Shown here: one piece after another, positions 53,297 through 63,906 of the stretch
Position numbering within the stretch: position 1 is the stretch's first letter
Layout of the letters: each line of letters begins with the position of its first letter
Origin: DASSUW01 sp036257565
GTDB taxonomy: Bacteria > Actinomycetota > Thermoleophilia > Solirubrobacterales > Solirubrobacteraceae
Assembly: GCA_036257565.1 (NCBI GenBank)
Contig: DATAFH010000069.1
Coordinates: 3,842 to 67,841 of the forward strand
DNA: 64,000 bases
Reading direction: 5' to 3'
Notes under the pieces: model-generated
What the model saw: only the letters and a program-made list of their open reading frames with translations
Database searches by the model: none
Told to the model about the DNA's origin: nothing
Position numbers and translations under genes: made by a program

Positions 53297-54525
53297 GCGG
53301 CGATGTCCCGGCGCAGCTGCCGGCCGTCGAAGGCGATCACGTCGGCCGCAGCATACGCATGCTCGCGGGCGGATCGCGTGTCGTCGCCGAGCGCCGTCAC
53401 GTTGAGCACCCGGCCTCCGGCCGTCACCACCGCGCCGTCCTCCTCTCGCGTGCCCGCGTGCGTGACCTCGACGTCCTGCGGCACCCGGTCGAGGCCGGAG
53501 ATCACATCGCCTGACGAGGAGGATTCCGGGTACCCGCGCGAGGCGAGCACGAGCGTGACCGCCGACCGCGGGTCCCATTCGAGCCGCGCGCCGGCCAGCC
53601 CGCCCGGCCGCGTGGCGCGCGTGAGCAGGTCGAGCAGGTCGGTGCGCAGACGCGGGAGCACGGCCTGCGTCTCGGGATCGCCGAAGCGCACGTTGAACTC
53701 CAGCACGCCCACGTCATCGCCGTCGAGCATCAGGCCGGCGTAGAGCACGCCGTGGAACGGGGTGCCGCGGCGCGCCAGGTCGTCGACCACCGGCTGGTGG
53801 ACCTGGGCGCGGATGCGCTCCACGAGCGCATCGTCGACCCCCGGCACCGGCGAGAAGGACCCCATACCGCCGGTGTTCGGGCCCGTGTCGCCGTCGCCGA
53901 TCCGCTTGAAGTCGCGGGCGGGGGCGAGCGGGAGCGCCGTCCCGCCGTCGCACAGCGCGAGCAGCGAGAGCTCGCGACCAGGGAGGAACGCCTCGACGAC
54001 CACGGGCGCGTGCCCGAACCGCCGCTCGACGAGCATCGCCTCGAGCGCCGCCCGCGCCTGCCCCTCGTCCTGCGCGATCACGACGCCCTTGCCGGCCGCG
54101 AGCCCGTCGGCCTTGATCACGGCCGGGTAGGCGTCGATCGCCGCCATCCCCGCCTCGACCGACTCGACGACCGCGAAGTCCGCGGTCGGCACGCAGGCTG
54201 CGGCCATCACCTCCTTCGCGAACGCCTTCGAGCCCTCGAGGCGGGCGGCTGCCGCCGACGGCCCGAAGCACGCCACGCCGTTCTGGGCGCACGCGTCCGC
54301 CAGGCCGTCGACCAGCGGCGCCTCCGGCCCGACGACGACGAGGTCCACCCCCTCCCCCGCCGCGTATGCGGCCACGTCGTCCGTCACGACGATCCTCGCG
54401 TCGCGCGCGATGCCCGCATTCCCCGGTGCGCACAGCACCTCGGGGCGCTGCGGCGAGCGGGCGAGCGCGCGCACGATCGCGTGCTCGCGCCCGCCGGCGC
54501 CGACCACGAGGACCCGCTTGCTCAC
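53293..54525 (-). CDS. purD: phosphoribosylamine-glycine ligase
   Basis: 410 residues, ATP-grasp. VLVVGAGGREHAI at the front, GPEAPLVDGLAD, IKADGLAAGKGV (ATP-binding), GDGDTGPNTGGMG and the EFNVRFGDPETQAVLPRL metal site identify PurD. It makes GAR from phosphoribosylamine and glycine. GTG 54525 overlaps the stop of the GYD-domain gene. Confidence 0.96.
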   Translation of the reverse strand: MSKRVLVVGAGGREHAIVRALARSPQRPEVLCAPGNAGIARDARIVVTDDVAAYAAGEGVDLVVVGPEAPLVDGLADACAQNGVACFGPSAAAARLEGSKAFAKEVMAAACVPTADFAVVESVEAGMAAIDAYPAVIKADGLAAGKGVVIAQDEGQARAALEAMLVERRFGHAPVVVEAFLPGRELSLLALCDGGTALPLAPARDFKRIGDGDTGPNTGGMGSFSPVPGVDDALVERIRAQVHQPVVDDLARRGTPFHGVLYAGLMLDGDDVGVLEFNVRFGDPETQAVLPRLRTDLLDLLTRATRPGGLAGARLEWDPRSAVTLVLASRGYPESSSSGDVISGLDRVPQDVEVTHAGTREEDGAVVTAGGRVLNVTALGDDTRSAREHAYAAADVIAFDGRQLRRDIAA

Positions 54526-54803
54526 AGCGAGGCGATGAAGTCGTCGATCGGGATCGCGGCCAGCGACTCGTAGTGGGCGGTTCCGCGCGACCCGAGCTCG
54601 AGCGACACGCGGGCCATCGTCTTCTCGTCGGGCGCCTCGACGATGTTCACGAAGTCGAAGTGACCGAGCGTGGCCCACTGGGCCTTGACCGTGGCGCCGA
54701 GCTGCTCGACCTCCTTGTTGACCTCGCGGATGCGCGCCGGGTTGTTCTTGATCGTCTGCACGCCCTCGGGCGTGAGCGTGGACAGCATGATGTAGGTCGG
54801 CAT
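54522..54803 (-). CDS. GYD-domain protein
   Basis: 93 residues, a ferredoxin-like dimer fold: MPTYIMLSTLTPEGVQTIK, then GATVKAQWATLGHFDFVNIV and ARVSLELGSRGTAHYESLAA. Members are small proteins of unknown function, often close to metabolic genes. It is the first gene of the purD-purL chain and overlaps purD by 4 bases, so it may be made in fixed ratio with it. ATG 54803; AAGGTGG lies 4 bases upstream. Divergent from a secreted protein gene by 67 bases. Confidence 0.85.
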   Translation of the reverse strand: MPTYIMLSTLTPEGVQTIKNNPARIREVNKEVEQLGATVKAQWATLGHFDFVNIVEAPDEKTMARVSLELGSRGTAHYESLAAIPIDDFIASL

Positions 54804-54870
54804 GCCCACCTTGTATCCGATCCTTACGGCCAGGTGCGGTGTTGTTCGTCTCGTGGATACTTGCCGCGGG

Positions 54871-55542
54871 ATGGGGATCCGCCTGCTCGCCGTGACCGCC
54901 GTGGCCTGCGGTGCCCTGGCCGCTCCTGCCGCGGCGCAGGTCACGGTGTCGCCGCTGAAGCCGTGCTACGTGTCGGCGGGCAGGACGAAGGAGGCGCGCG
55001 AGAACGTGCAGATCGCCGCCACCGGCTTCACGCCGGGCGGGAGGGTCGAGATCCTCCTCGACGGGGTGCTGGCGGCCACAGCGGCGGCGGACACGATGGG
55101 CAACTTCGCAGGGGCGATCGACGCCCCGTTCCAGGCGTCCGGCGAGGCGGCGTTCTCTGTACACGTGCGCGACCAGTCGGACCCGATGGGTCTCTCGGCG
55201 ACCCTCATGTCACGGGTCACCGACCTCGACGCGCGGATGCGCCCGCGGCGGGCGGACGCGTCCGACCGCGTGCGCCTCAAGGGCCGCGGCTTCACGCGCG
55301 ACGCCCCGATCTTCGCCCACTACGTCTTCGACGGCGTGCGCCAGAAGCGGGTGCGCCTGGCTCGGGGCCCGACGGCCCCCTGCGGGACGTTCACCGCGCG
55401 CCGCCGGCAGATCCCGATCGCCGACCCGGGCATCGGCGAGTGGACGATTCAGATCGACCAGCGGCGGCGGTACTCACCTCGGCCGAGACCCGTCTGGGTG
55501 CAGATCCCGGTCACGGTCAGGGCCGAGTTCAAAGCGCCCTAG
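54871..55542 (+). CDS. secreted two-domain immunoglobulin-like protein, function unknown
   Basis: 223 residues with signal peptide (LLAVTAVACGALAAPAAA, cleavage after AQ). Two repeats of about 90 residues start with KPCYVSAG / RPRRADAS, each containing GFTPGGRVEI / GRGFTRDAPIF, an IPT/Big-like pattern. Many actinobacterial envelope proteins have such repeats. No enzymatic motif. ATG 54871 has no strong ribosome-binding site; its end overlaps the GH30 remnant on the other strand. Confidence 0.65.
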   Translation: MGIRLLAVTAVACGALAAPAAAQVTVSPLKPCYVSAGRTKEARENVQIAATGFTPGGRVEILLDGVLAATAAADTMGNFAGAIDAPFQASGEAAFSVHVRDQSDPMGLSATLMSRVTDLDARMRPRRADASDRVRLKGRGFTRDAPIFAHYVFDGVRQKRVRLARGPTAPCGTFTARRRQIPIADPGIGEWTIQIDQRRRYSPRPRPVWVQIPVTVRAEFKAP

Positions 55543-55965
55543 GGCTGGCGTAGACCCGCAGGTCGGCGACCGACCACCACTGCGGGCGGTCGCGGGCTGG
55601 CTGACCCGGACGTAGCGCGCCCGCGTCGGCGGGATGTCGATCGTGGTCAGCTGCCCGCTCCCGGCGCCCGACGCGGCGTCGGCCCACACGACGCCGTCGC
55701 GGCTGGGCTGGAGCGTGTAGCCGCGCGGGAAGTCGCCGCGGTCGGCGCCCGTGTCGAGCACGACGCGCTGGACCACCGGCGCCTGGATGAGTGCTCCAGT
55801 TGTGGTCGAAGCCGAGGATCTTGGTGCCGATACCCGCGCTGTCGAACGCCCGCCCGATCGCCGCGATCAGCTTCGCCCCCTGCGCGACCGGCAGGTCCAT
55901 GCCCGGGTAGCCACTCGGGCGCCGGTTCTGCGGCTCGTTCTGGACGGTGACCGACGCCTACCCCG
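55529..55965 (-). pseudogene. remnant of a GH30 glycoside hydrolase with F5/8-type C-terminal domain
   Basis: From 55965 the minus strand reads SVTVQNEPQNRRPSGYPGMD and GRAFDSAGIGTKILGFDHNW, which match the acid/base-containing NEP region of GH30 glucosylceramidases; after STHPGA the frame shifts to VVQRVVLDTGADRGDFPRGY and ARYVRVSQPA, then shifts back to RDRPQWWSVADLRVYASPRAL, a discoidin (F5/8C) domain end. About 300 residues between and before these parts are missing, and there is no start. It lies between clpB and the secreted protein gene. Confidence 0.65.
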
Positions 55966-55971
55966 CTCCGT

Positions 55972-58485
<2,514 letters not shown>

Positions 58486-58493
58486 GGTTCCAA

Positions 58494-58516
58494 ATCTCAG
58501 TCGATGGGACTGAGAT
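58494..58516. promoter_or_regulatory. HAIR-like inverted repeat at clpB start
   Basis: ATCTCAGT, a 7-base spacer and ACTGAGAT form a perfect palindrome 8 bases before the clpB ATG. The 7-base spacing matches the HspR-binding HAIR element (CTTGAGT-N7-ACTCAAG) known from actinobacterial clpB and dnaK, but the arms differ at three of seven positions. Likely operator; the protein that binds it is unknown. Confidence 0.6.
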
Positions 58517-58643
58517 CTTAGCGTGTTCTCGACGGCACCGCTCGCCTCGGATGCGGGTCGCTGTGCCGACGAACGTGACGGCGCTGGCCACGCCGGCGGA
58601 TCCGCACGGCGGGCCGCAGAGCCCCGGCCGGGCGCAGCCGAGC

Positions 58644-59069
58644 TCAATCGTCTTCGTCGCCGCCGCGCCCGCGGCCACGACCGCGGCCCTGGCCGCTGTC
58701 GTCGTCGCCGCCGGAGTCGTCGCTGCCCGAGCTGTCGCCGCCGTTGTCGTCGCCCGGCTCGGTGGTGACGGGCGGGGCGGTGGGGGCGGGTGTCGTGGCC
58801 GGCTGCGCGTCGGCCCGCCTGCGCTCTGCGCGCCGGGCGAGGGCACGGCGCTCCGCCCGCCGCGCGGCGCGGGCGCGGCGCTCGGCCTGCGTCAGGGTCG
58901 CCGCGGGGGTCGCCGTCTCGCGCGGCGCGAGTTGGCTTCCCGCACTCAGCGGCTCGGAGGAGAGGCCGACGGTCTGCGTCAAGAGGGTCGACGCGGCGTA
59001 CGTGACGCCGGCCACGAGCAGGACGCCGGCGACCGCGAGGCCGCTCCGGAGGACGGTGGCGCGGCGCAT
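58644..59069 (-). CDS. membrane-anchored protein with acidic RG-rich tail
   Basis: 141 residues. One helix (LAVAGVLLVAGVTYAASTLL) near the front, then a long basic helix (QAERRARAARRAERRALARRAERR), a Thr/Pro region and an Asp/Gly/Ser tail ending GQGRGRGRGRGGDEDD. Very similar tail to the protein at 61233, which lies on the other side of the same two-component system. No known function; disordered outside the membrane. ATG 59069 with TACGGT 9 nt upstream. Confidence 0.65.
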   Translation of the reverse strand: MRRATVLRSGLAVAGVLLVAGVTYAASTLLTQTVGLSSEPLSAGSQLAPRETATPAATLTQAERRARAARRAERRALARRAERRRADAQPATTPAPTAPPVTTEPGDDNGGDSSGSDDSGGDDDSGQGRGRGRGRGGDEDD

Positions 59070-59096
59070 GTGGCGCGCACCGTAGCCCGGAGCGGG

Positions 59097-60428
59097 TTAA
59101 GCGCCGGGAAAGGTGACCGTCGCTCGCGCGCCGCCGTCCTCGCGGTTGGTGAGCGTGACGTCGCCGCCCCACCGGCGAGCAAGCTCGCGTGCGATCGGCA
59201 GGCCGAGGCCCGTACCGGTCGGCCCGGCGCGTCCGGCGGCGCCGCGGTGGAAGCGATCGAAGACCGCCTCGAGGTCGGCCTCCGAGAGGCCGGGCCCGCG
59301 GTCGAGCACCTCCACGGCGCCGGGACGGGAGCAGATCTCGACGCGCCCGTTGCCGTAGCTGATGGCGTTCTCGACCAGTGCGTCGAGGACGCGATCGAGG
59401 TCCGCGCGCGCGCAGAACCCGGTTGCCGTGCCGCCGGTTGCGACGACGTCCCAGCGGCCGGCGGCGCGCTCGGCCGCGTCCTCGAGGTCGACCCGCTCGG
59501 GCGGGGCGTCGACCTCGCCGGCCTGCGAGAGCACGAGCAGCTCGGTGACCATCGCGGACAGGCGGTCGAGCTCGCCGAGGCCGGCGTCGATCTCCTCGTG
59601 GGCGCCGGTGTCGTCGGTGGACGCGCGGGCCTCCTCGAGCCGAAGCCGCAGCCCGCTGAGCGGCGTGCGGAGCTGGTGCGACGCGTCGGCCACGAACTCC
59701 CGCTGGCTGGCGACGAGGCGCTCGAGCCGCGCGGTCATGTCGTTGAAGGTCCGCGCGAGCCGGCGTTGCTCGGCGCTGCCCTCCACCCTCGCACGCGCCG
59801 CCAGGTCGCCCTCGGCAACGCGGCGGGCGGCCTGGTCGAGGCGCCGCACGGGTCCCGCGACCTGGCCGGCGATCACCGCCCCCGCCGCGAGCCCGAGGAC
59901 GAGCACGAGCAGCCCGACGGCGACGAGCCCGAGCGTGGCGCGGCCGGTGGCGCGGCTGACGGCGTCGACGCTCTGGGTGATGCGGACCGCGCCCACGGGC
60001 TCCCGGCGGCCCGGCCGGACGACCGGCACCGCGGTGGCGAGGATCGTCTCGTCGAGCGTCTCGCTGCGCCGCTCTTCCTGGGTCACCCGCTCGTCGAGCG
60101 CGGCGGCGATCTCCGGCCGCGTGCCGTAGTCCATGCCGAGCCGGTCCTCGCCGGCCGAGTCGGCCAGCAGGAGGCCGTTGGCGCCGACCACGATCACGCG
60201 GCCGCGGGCCGCGGTCGCAGCGCGGTCGGCGATGCCGTCGAGCTCCTCGCCCGGCGTCAGGTTGCCCTCGACGCTGGCGGACACGACCTCGGCCTGGCTG
60301 AGCGCCTGCGACTTGACCTCGGCGTCGACGCGCTCCCGCAGGTTGATGATGAGCGGCACCTCGAGGGCGACGACCGCCAGCACCAGCACGTAGGCGAGCG
60401 CCAGCAGGAGGCGGGAGCGGAGGCTTAC
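59097..60428 (-). CDS. two-component sensor histidine kinase
   Basis: 443 residues. Two helices (about residues 7-27 and 165-190) around an outside sensor domain, a HAMP segment (AGPVRRLDQAARRVAEGD), HisKA with the phospho-His in DASHQLRTPLSGL, and HATPase with NAISYGNG, DRGPGLSE and GTGLGLPIAREL. The first residues SLRSRLLLALAYVLVL are the normal beginning, but the codon before them is GTA, and no ATG, GTG or TTG lies upstream in frame before the response regulator stop; a downstream GTG (60389) would cut the first helix. The GTA overlaps the TAA stop of the regulator gene. Paired with the adjacent regulator. Confidence 0.85.
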   Translation of the reverse strand, partial: VSLRSRLLLALAYVLVLAVVALEVPLIINLRERVDAEVKSQALSQAEVVSASVEGNLTPGEELDGIADRAATAARGRVIVVGANGLLLADSAGEDRLGMDYGTRPEIAAALDERVTQEERRSETLDETILATAVPVVRPGRREPVGAVRITQSVDAVSRATGRATLGLVAVGLLVLVLGLAAGAVIAGQVAGPVRRLDQAARRVAEGDLAARARVEGSAEQRRLARTFNDMTARLERLVASQREFVADASHQLRTPLSGLRLRLEEARASTDDTGAHEEIDAGLGELDRLSAMVTELLVLSQAGEVDAPPERVDLEDAAERAAGRWDVVATGGTATGFCARADLDRVLDALVENAISYGNGRVEICSRPGAVEVLDRGPGLSEADLEAVFDRFHRGAAGRAGPTGTGLGLPIARELARRWGGDVTLTNREDGGARATVTFPGA

Positions 60429-61141
60429 GTCAGCTCCTCGGGCGCGGTGAAGCGGAAGCCGACGCCCCGCACCGTGTGCAGGAAGCGCGGCGCCGAGGGA
60501 TCGTCGCCGAGCTTCTGCCGAAGCCAGCGCACGTGCACGTCGAGCGTCTTCGTGGAGCCGAACCAGGTCTCGTCCCACACGCGGTCCATGAGCTGCTCGC
60601 GGGTGACGACGCGGCCGGCGTTGCGGATCAGCTCGGCGAGCAGGTCGAATTCCTTGCGGGAGAGCTGCAGCTCCTCGCCGTCGAGGCGAGCCCGCCGGGC
60701 TGCCAGGTCGACGTGCAGGTCGCCGACCGTGACCGGACCGGGCGGCGCGTCCCGCTCGGTGTCGCCGGCGGGCGCGGCGGTGCGTCTGAGGATCGCGCGG
60801 ATGCGCGCGATCACCTCGGCGCCACTGAACGGCTTGACCACGTAGTCGTCGGCGCCGAGCTCGAGGCCGACGATGCGATCCGCCTCGGTGCCGCGGGCCG
60901 TGAGCATGAGGATCGGGACGGAGGACGCACGGCGGATCGCGCGGCAGATGTCGCGACCGTCGCCGTCCGGGAGCGTGAGGTCGAGGAGGACGATCGCGAA
61001 GTCGCCGTCCGCGAGGTCGAGCGCCCGGGCCGCGGTGCGGGCCACGACCGGCTCGAAGCCCTCGCGGGCCAGTGCCTTGCTGAACGGCTCGTAGATGCTC
61101 GGCTCGTCCTCGACGAAGAGGACCCTGGGTCTCGGCTGCAC
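60425..61141 (-). CDS. OmpR/PhoB-family response regulator
   Basis: 238 residues. Receiver with VLFVEDEP, phospho-Asp in IVLLDLTLPDG and the conserved Lys in DDYVVKPF, then a winged-helix domain with RKEFDLLAELIRNAGRVVTREQLMDRVW and KTLDVHVRWLRQKLGDDP. It forms a pair with the kinase that follows. GTG 61141 has TACATT exactly 6 nt upstream, so the mRNA may be leaderless. Divergent from the gene at 61233. Confidence 0.93.
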   Translation of the reverse strand: MQPRPRVLFVEDEPSIYEPFSKALAREGFEPVVARTAARALDLADGDFAIVLLDLTLPDGDGRDICRAIRRASSVPILMLTARGTEADRIVGLELGADDYVVKPFSGAEVIARIRAILRRTAAPAGDTERDAPPGPVTVGDLHVDLAARRARLDGEELQLSRKEFDLLAELIRNAGRVVTREQLMDRVWDETWFGSTKTLDVHVRWLRQKLGDDPSAPRFLHTVRGVGFRFTAPEELT

Positions 61142-61147
61142 GTGCCG

Positions 61148-61153
61148 AATGTA
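61148..61153 (-). promoter_or_regulatory. -10 hexamer TACATT, 6 nt before GTG of the response regulator
   Basis: TACATT on the minus strand is followed by CGGCAC and GTG 61141. It is the best match to TANNNT-N6-start in this window, in a divergent promoter region. Confidence 0.55.
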
Positions 61154-61232
61154 GCCATGCCGGTCCCGGCTTTGCTGAGGCTTAACCCGCGGTTGCCGGA
61201 GCCTTGGGCGTGGCGTGGCGACGGTGGAGGGC

Positions 61233-61721
61233 ATGAGCCTCTCTCGCACCACGATCGCCACGGCGGCCACCATCGCCGCCCTCGGCGTCCTGGCCGCCGT
61301 CGCGCTCGCGTCCGGCGGCGAGGAGCCGACCACCGCGCCGGCGGCCCCAGCGGCCGAGACCGACCCGCCGCCCGTCGAGGTCCGCACCCAGGTCGTCCAC
61401 CGCACGATCCACAAGCGGCCCAAGGCCACGGCCTCCGGCGCCCGCGCCGCGTCCTCCTCGTCGCCGGACGACGACGGCACGCTCGACCAGGGCCCCGGCG
61501 ACCGGCCGGCCACCCCGGTCACGCCCGCCACCGCGCGCTCGGCCTCCTCCGGCCAGAGCGGCCCCGGTCCCTCCTCCGGCCACGATGGCGACGACGACCA
61601 CGGCCACCACGGTGGCGACGACGACTTCGACGACGACCACCACGGCGACGACGACCATGGCGACGACGACAGCGGCCACGGCCGGGCCCGCGGACGTGGT
61701 CGAGGCGGCGATGACGACTGA
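61233..61721 (+). CDS. membrane-anchored protein with His/Asp-rich tail
   Basis: 162 residues. A helix (TIATAATIAALGVLAAVALA) is followed by a Pro/Thr part, VRTQVVHRTIHKRPK, a Ser/Gly/Pro region and a tail of DD, HGHHGGDDD and DDHHGDDDHG ending GRARGRGRGGDDD. The His/Asp-rich part could bind metal ions. The last motif resembles the tail of the 58644 protein. ATG 61233 has GGTGGAGG 5 bases upstream. Its end overlaps the next gene by 11 bases. It may be the sensor or ligand partner of the nearby redox proteins, which is inference. Confidence 0.7.
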   Translation: MSLSRTTIATAATIAALGVLAAVALASGGEEPTTAPAAPAAETDPPPVEVRTQVVHRTIHKRPKATASGARAASSSSPDDDGTLDQGPGDRPATPVTPATARSASSGQSGPGPSSGHDGDDDHGHHGGDDDFDDDHHGDDDHGDDDSGHGRARGRGRGGDDD

Positions 61722-62109
61722 GCCGCGCCCAGCGGCCGGCGCTCCTCCCCGGGCGCGGGCTCGGAAGCCCGCGCCCGGATGGGTGTTCGGCGGGGCGCTC
61801 GGGACGTTCTTCGCCGCGCTCGCGCTGCTGGCCGTCCAGGTCCGGGCCGGCGACGATCCGGCGCTCGGCAAGTCGCAGCCCGTGGCCGCGACGGTGAAGC
61901 GCGCGCCGAAGGTGGTCGTCAAGCGTAAGGTGATCAAGCGGATCGTCGTGCACCACCCAGCTCCGGCGGCCGCGAGCCCTGCTCCCGCCGCGAGTGCGTC
62001 GGCTCCGGCGCCCGCCGCGGCCCCGTCGGCGCCGGCGCCCGCGGCGCCGAGCGCTCCGGCCCCCGCTCCCGCGCCGGCCCCTGCTCCCCTGACCACGCAG
62101 TCGTCATGA
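61711..62109 (+). CDS. single-helix protein with Ala/Pro-rich tail
   Basis: 132 residues. A helix (WVFGGALGTFFAALALLAVQ), a basic stretch KRAPKVVVKRKVIKRIVVHH, then about 55 residues of Ala-Pro-Ser repeats ending PAPLTTQSS. The tail likely spans the wall as an extended arm. ATG 61711 lies within the previous gene; the stop overlaps the apbE start (ATGA). It belongs to the apbE operon; a role in presenting redox cofactors outside the cell is inference. Confidence 0.65.
   Translation: MTTEPRPAAGAPPRARARKPAPGWVFGGALGTFFAALALLAVQVRAGDDPALGKSQPVAATVKRAPKVVVKRKVIKRIVVHHPAPAAASPAPAASASAPAPAAAPSAPAPAAPSAPAPAPAPAPAPLTTQSS
61749..61778. other. perfect 13-bp hairpin inside the coding start of the 61711 gene
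   Basis: CCGGGCGCGGGCT, loop CGGA, AGCCCGCGCCCGG. The stem is uninterrupted and G+C only, lies 38 bases into the coding region and codes for ARARKPAPGW. It is stable enough to slow RNA polymerase or ribosomes. Confidence 0.6.
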
Positions 62110-63038
62110 CGCTGCGCGAGCTCGGCTTCCCCGCCATGGGGACCGGCGTCCGGCTGCTCGGCTCTCTCGGCGCGCCGCTCGAGGCCGCGCGGGCGCTGGT
62201 CGAGGATCTCGAGGCGCGGTTGACGCGCTTCGATCCCGGCAGCGAGCTGTGCCGGCTCAACGACGACCCGCGCGAGACAGTGCCCGCGTCGGCCGAGCTG
62301 CGCGCCGCGGTGACCGCGGCCCTCGACGGCGCCGCCGCCACCGGCGGGTTGGCCGACCCGACGCTGCTCGGCGCGCTGGTGGAGGCCGGATACGCCCGCT
62401 CGGTCACCGGCCGTCCCCGGGCCGACCTGCACGAGGCGCTCGCCTCGGCGCCCGCGCCCCGGCCCGCCGCCCCCGCGCGCGATCCGGCGTGGCGGCTCGT
62501 CCGCGTCGGCCCCGACTCGATCACCCGGCCGCCGGGCGTCCGCCTCGACCTCGGCGGCAGCGCGAAGGGCCACGCGGCCGATCTGGCGGCCGCCGTGCTG
62601 GCGCCCTACGGACCGTGCGCCGTGGACCTCGGCGGCGACCTGCGCGTAAGCGGCTCGCACGAGGTGCAGGTCATGCACCCGCTGACCGGCCGGCCGGTCG
62701 CGACGCTCACGCTGCACGGCGACGCGGTCGCGACCTCCGGCATCGACCGGCGCCTCTGGTGGGACACCGCGGCCCGCCCGGCCCACCACCTGCTCGATCC
62801 CTCCACGAACCGTCCCGCCTGGACCGGCATCCTGAGCGCCACCGCGAAGGCCCCGACCGCCGCGCTCGCCGAGGCCCTGGCGAAGGCCGCCGTCCTCGCC
62901 GGCCGCCCCGAGATCCTGGAGACTCACGGCGGCGTCCTCATCGCCTACGACGGCACCGTCGACGAGACCGTCGGACGCGACGGCGCGGCCTCCCGCCGCG
63001 AGGTCGTGGCCGCGGACCGTGGGGCGGTGGTCGCGTGA
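62106..63038 (+). CDS. apbE: FAD:protein FMN transferase (ApbE)
   Basis: 310 residues. FPAMGTGVRLL at the front, RFDPGSELCRLND, the Mg/FAD-binding RLDLGGSAKGHAADL and the VATSGIDRRLW near residue 200 are ApbE motifs. ApbE attaches FMN to Thr of a target protein with the motif D(g/x)xTGAT/S; no such target is obvious in the adjacent proteins. No signal peptide or lipobox is clear at the N-terminus. ATG 62106 overlaps the upstream stop; the stop overlaps the start of the ferric reductase-like gene. Confidence 0.9.
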   Translation: MTLRELGFPAMGTGVRLLGSLGAPLEAARALVEDLEARLTRFDPGSELCRLNDDPRETVPASAELRAAVTAALDGAAATGGLADPTLLGALVEAGYARSVTGRPRADLHEALASAPAPRPAAPARDPAWRLVRVGPDSITRPPGVRLDLGGSAKGHAADLAAAVLAPYGPCAVDLGGDLRVSGSHEVQVMHPLTGRPVATLTLHGDAVATSGIDRRLWWDTAARPAHHLLDPSTNRPAWTGILSATAKAPTAALAEALAKAAVLAGRPEILETHGGVLIAYDGTVDETVGRDGAASRREVVAADRGAVVA

Positions 63039-63601
63039 GCGGGCGGGATCCGATCGAGTTCGGGTGGTGGCTCGCGAGCCGGGCCTCCGGGATCGTGGCG
63101 CTCGTGCTGATCGCCGCGTCGGTGACCATCGGGCTGGCGATGGCGGCGAGGGCGTTCCGCAAGCCCGGGCTGCCCAAGCTGCTCATAGCGGTCCACGAGC
63201 ACGCGGCCCTCGCCGCGCTCGTGGCGATCGCGGTCCACGGCCTGACGCTGCTCGGCGACGCGTGGCTGAACCCGGGGCCGGTCGGGATCGCCGTGCCGTT
63301 CGCCATGGAGTACGAGCCGGTGTTCACGGGCATCGGGATCATCGGCGGCTATCTGGCCGCGATCCTCGGCCTCACGTTCTACGTCCGGCGCCGCGTCGGC
63401 ACGCGCCGCTGGCGCAACCTCCATCGCCTGACGCCGCTCGTCTACGTGCTGGGGGTCGTCCACACGCTGGGCGCCGGGACCGACGCCGGCACGCCGTGGA
63501 TGACCGCGATCCTGATCACCACCGGGACGCCGATCCTCTACCTCGGCATTGTCCGCGCGCTGCCGCCGGCAAGGCCCGCGGCAGCGCGTGAGATGACGTG
63601 A
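63035..63601 (+). CDS. ferric reductase-like heme b membrane protein (MsrQ/FRD type)
   Basis: 188 residues, about six helices. Four His that could ligate two hemes are in VHEHAALAALVAIAVHG and NLHRLTPLVYVLGVVH. The sequence resembles ferric reductase-like transmembrane domains (MsrQ). No flavin or NAD domain is attached, so it probably passes electrons to a partner protein; with apbE this suggests a membrane flavin-heme pathway. GTG 63035 overlaps the apbE stop by 4 bases. Confidence 0.8.
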   Translation: MSGRDPIEFGWWLASRASGIVALVLIAASVTIGLAMAARAFRKPGLPKLLIAVHEHAALAALVAIAVHGLTLLGDAWLNPGPVGIAVPFAMEYEPVFTGIGIIGGYLAAILGLTFYVRRRVGTRRWRNLHRLTPLVYVLGVVHTLGAGTDAGTPWMTAILITTGTPILYLGIVRALPPARPAAAREMT

Positions 63602-63609
63602 GCGAGGCG

Positions 63610-63906
63610 TCAGCTGCGGGCGATGCGCAGCCGGCGATGGTTGCTGACGGAGAGCCCGCCGAGGGTAATCAGCGCCAGGACACCGGCACCGGCGCCGGCG
63701 CCCGCGGCGGCCGACCCCCAGTCGAATCCGTGATCGGTCGACTCCACGCGCGGCGCGTTCGCGGCGGGCGACTCGCCCCTGAGCGCTCGCTGCTCCTCCT
63801 CCGTGAAGGTGTTGATCGGCGGGTCGATCGGGCGCGCCTGCGCCGCAGGGGCGGCCAGCGCGACGGCGGCGAGAGCGATGGCGATGAACGAGCGGTGGCG
63901 GTACAT
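63610..63906 (-). CDS. small secreted/anchored protein
   Basis: 98 residues. Signal peptide (SFIAIALAAVALAAPAAQA), a middle part with FTEEEQRALRGESP, and a C-terminal helix (AGAGVLALITLGGLSVSNHRR) with a basic end, as in proteins held in the membrane by the tail. Function unknown. AGGAGG lies 4 bases before ATG 63906. It is convergent to the ferric reductase-like gene. Bases 63907-64000 hold nothing I recognise. Confidence 0.65.
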   Translation of the reverse strand: MYRHRSFIAIALAAVALAAPAAQARPIDPPINTFTEEEQRALRGESPAANAPRVESTDHGFDWGSAAAGAGAGAGVLALITLGGLSVSNHRRLRIARS

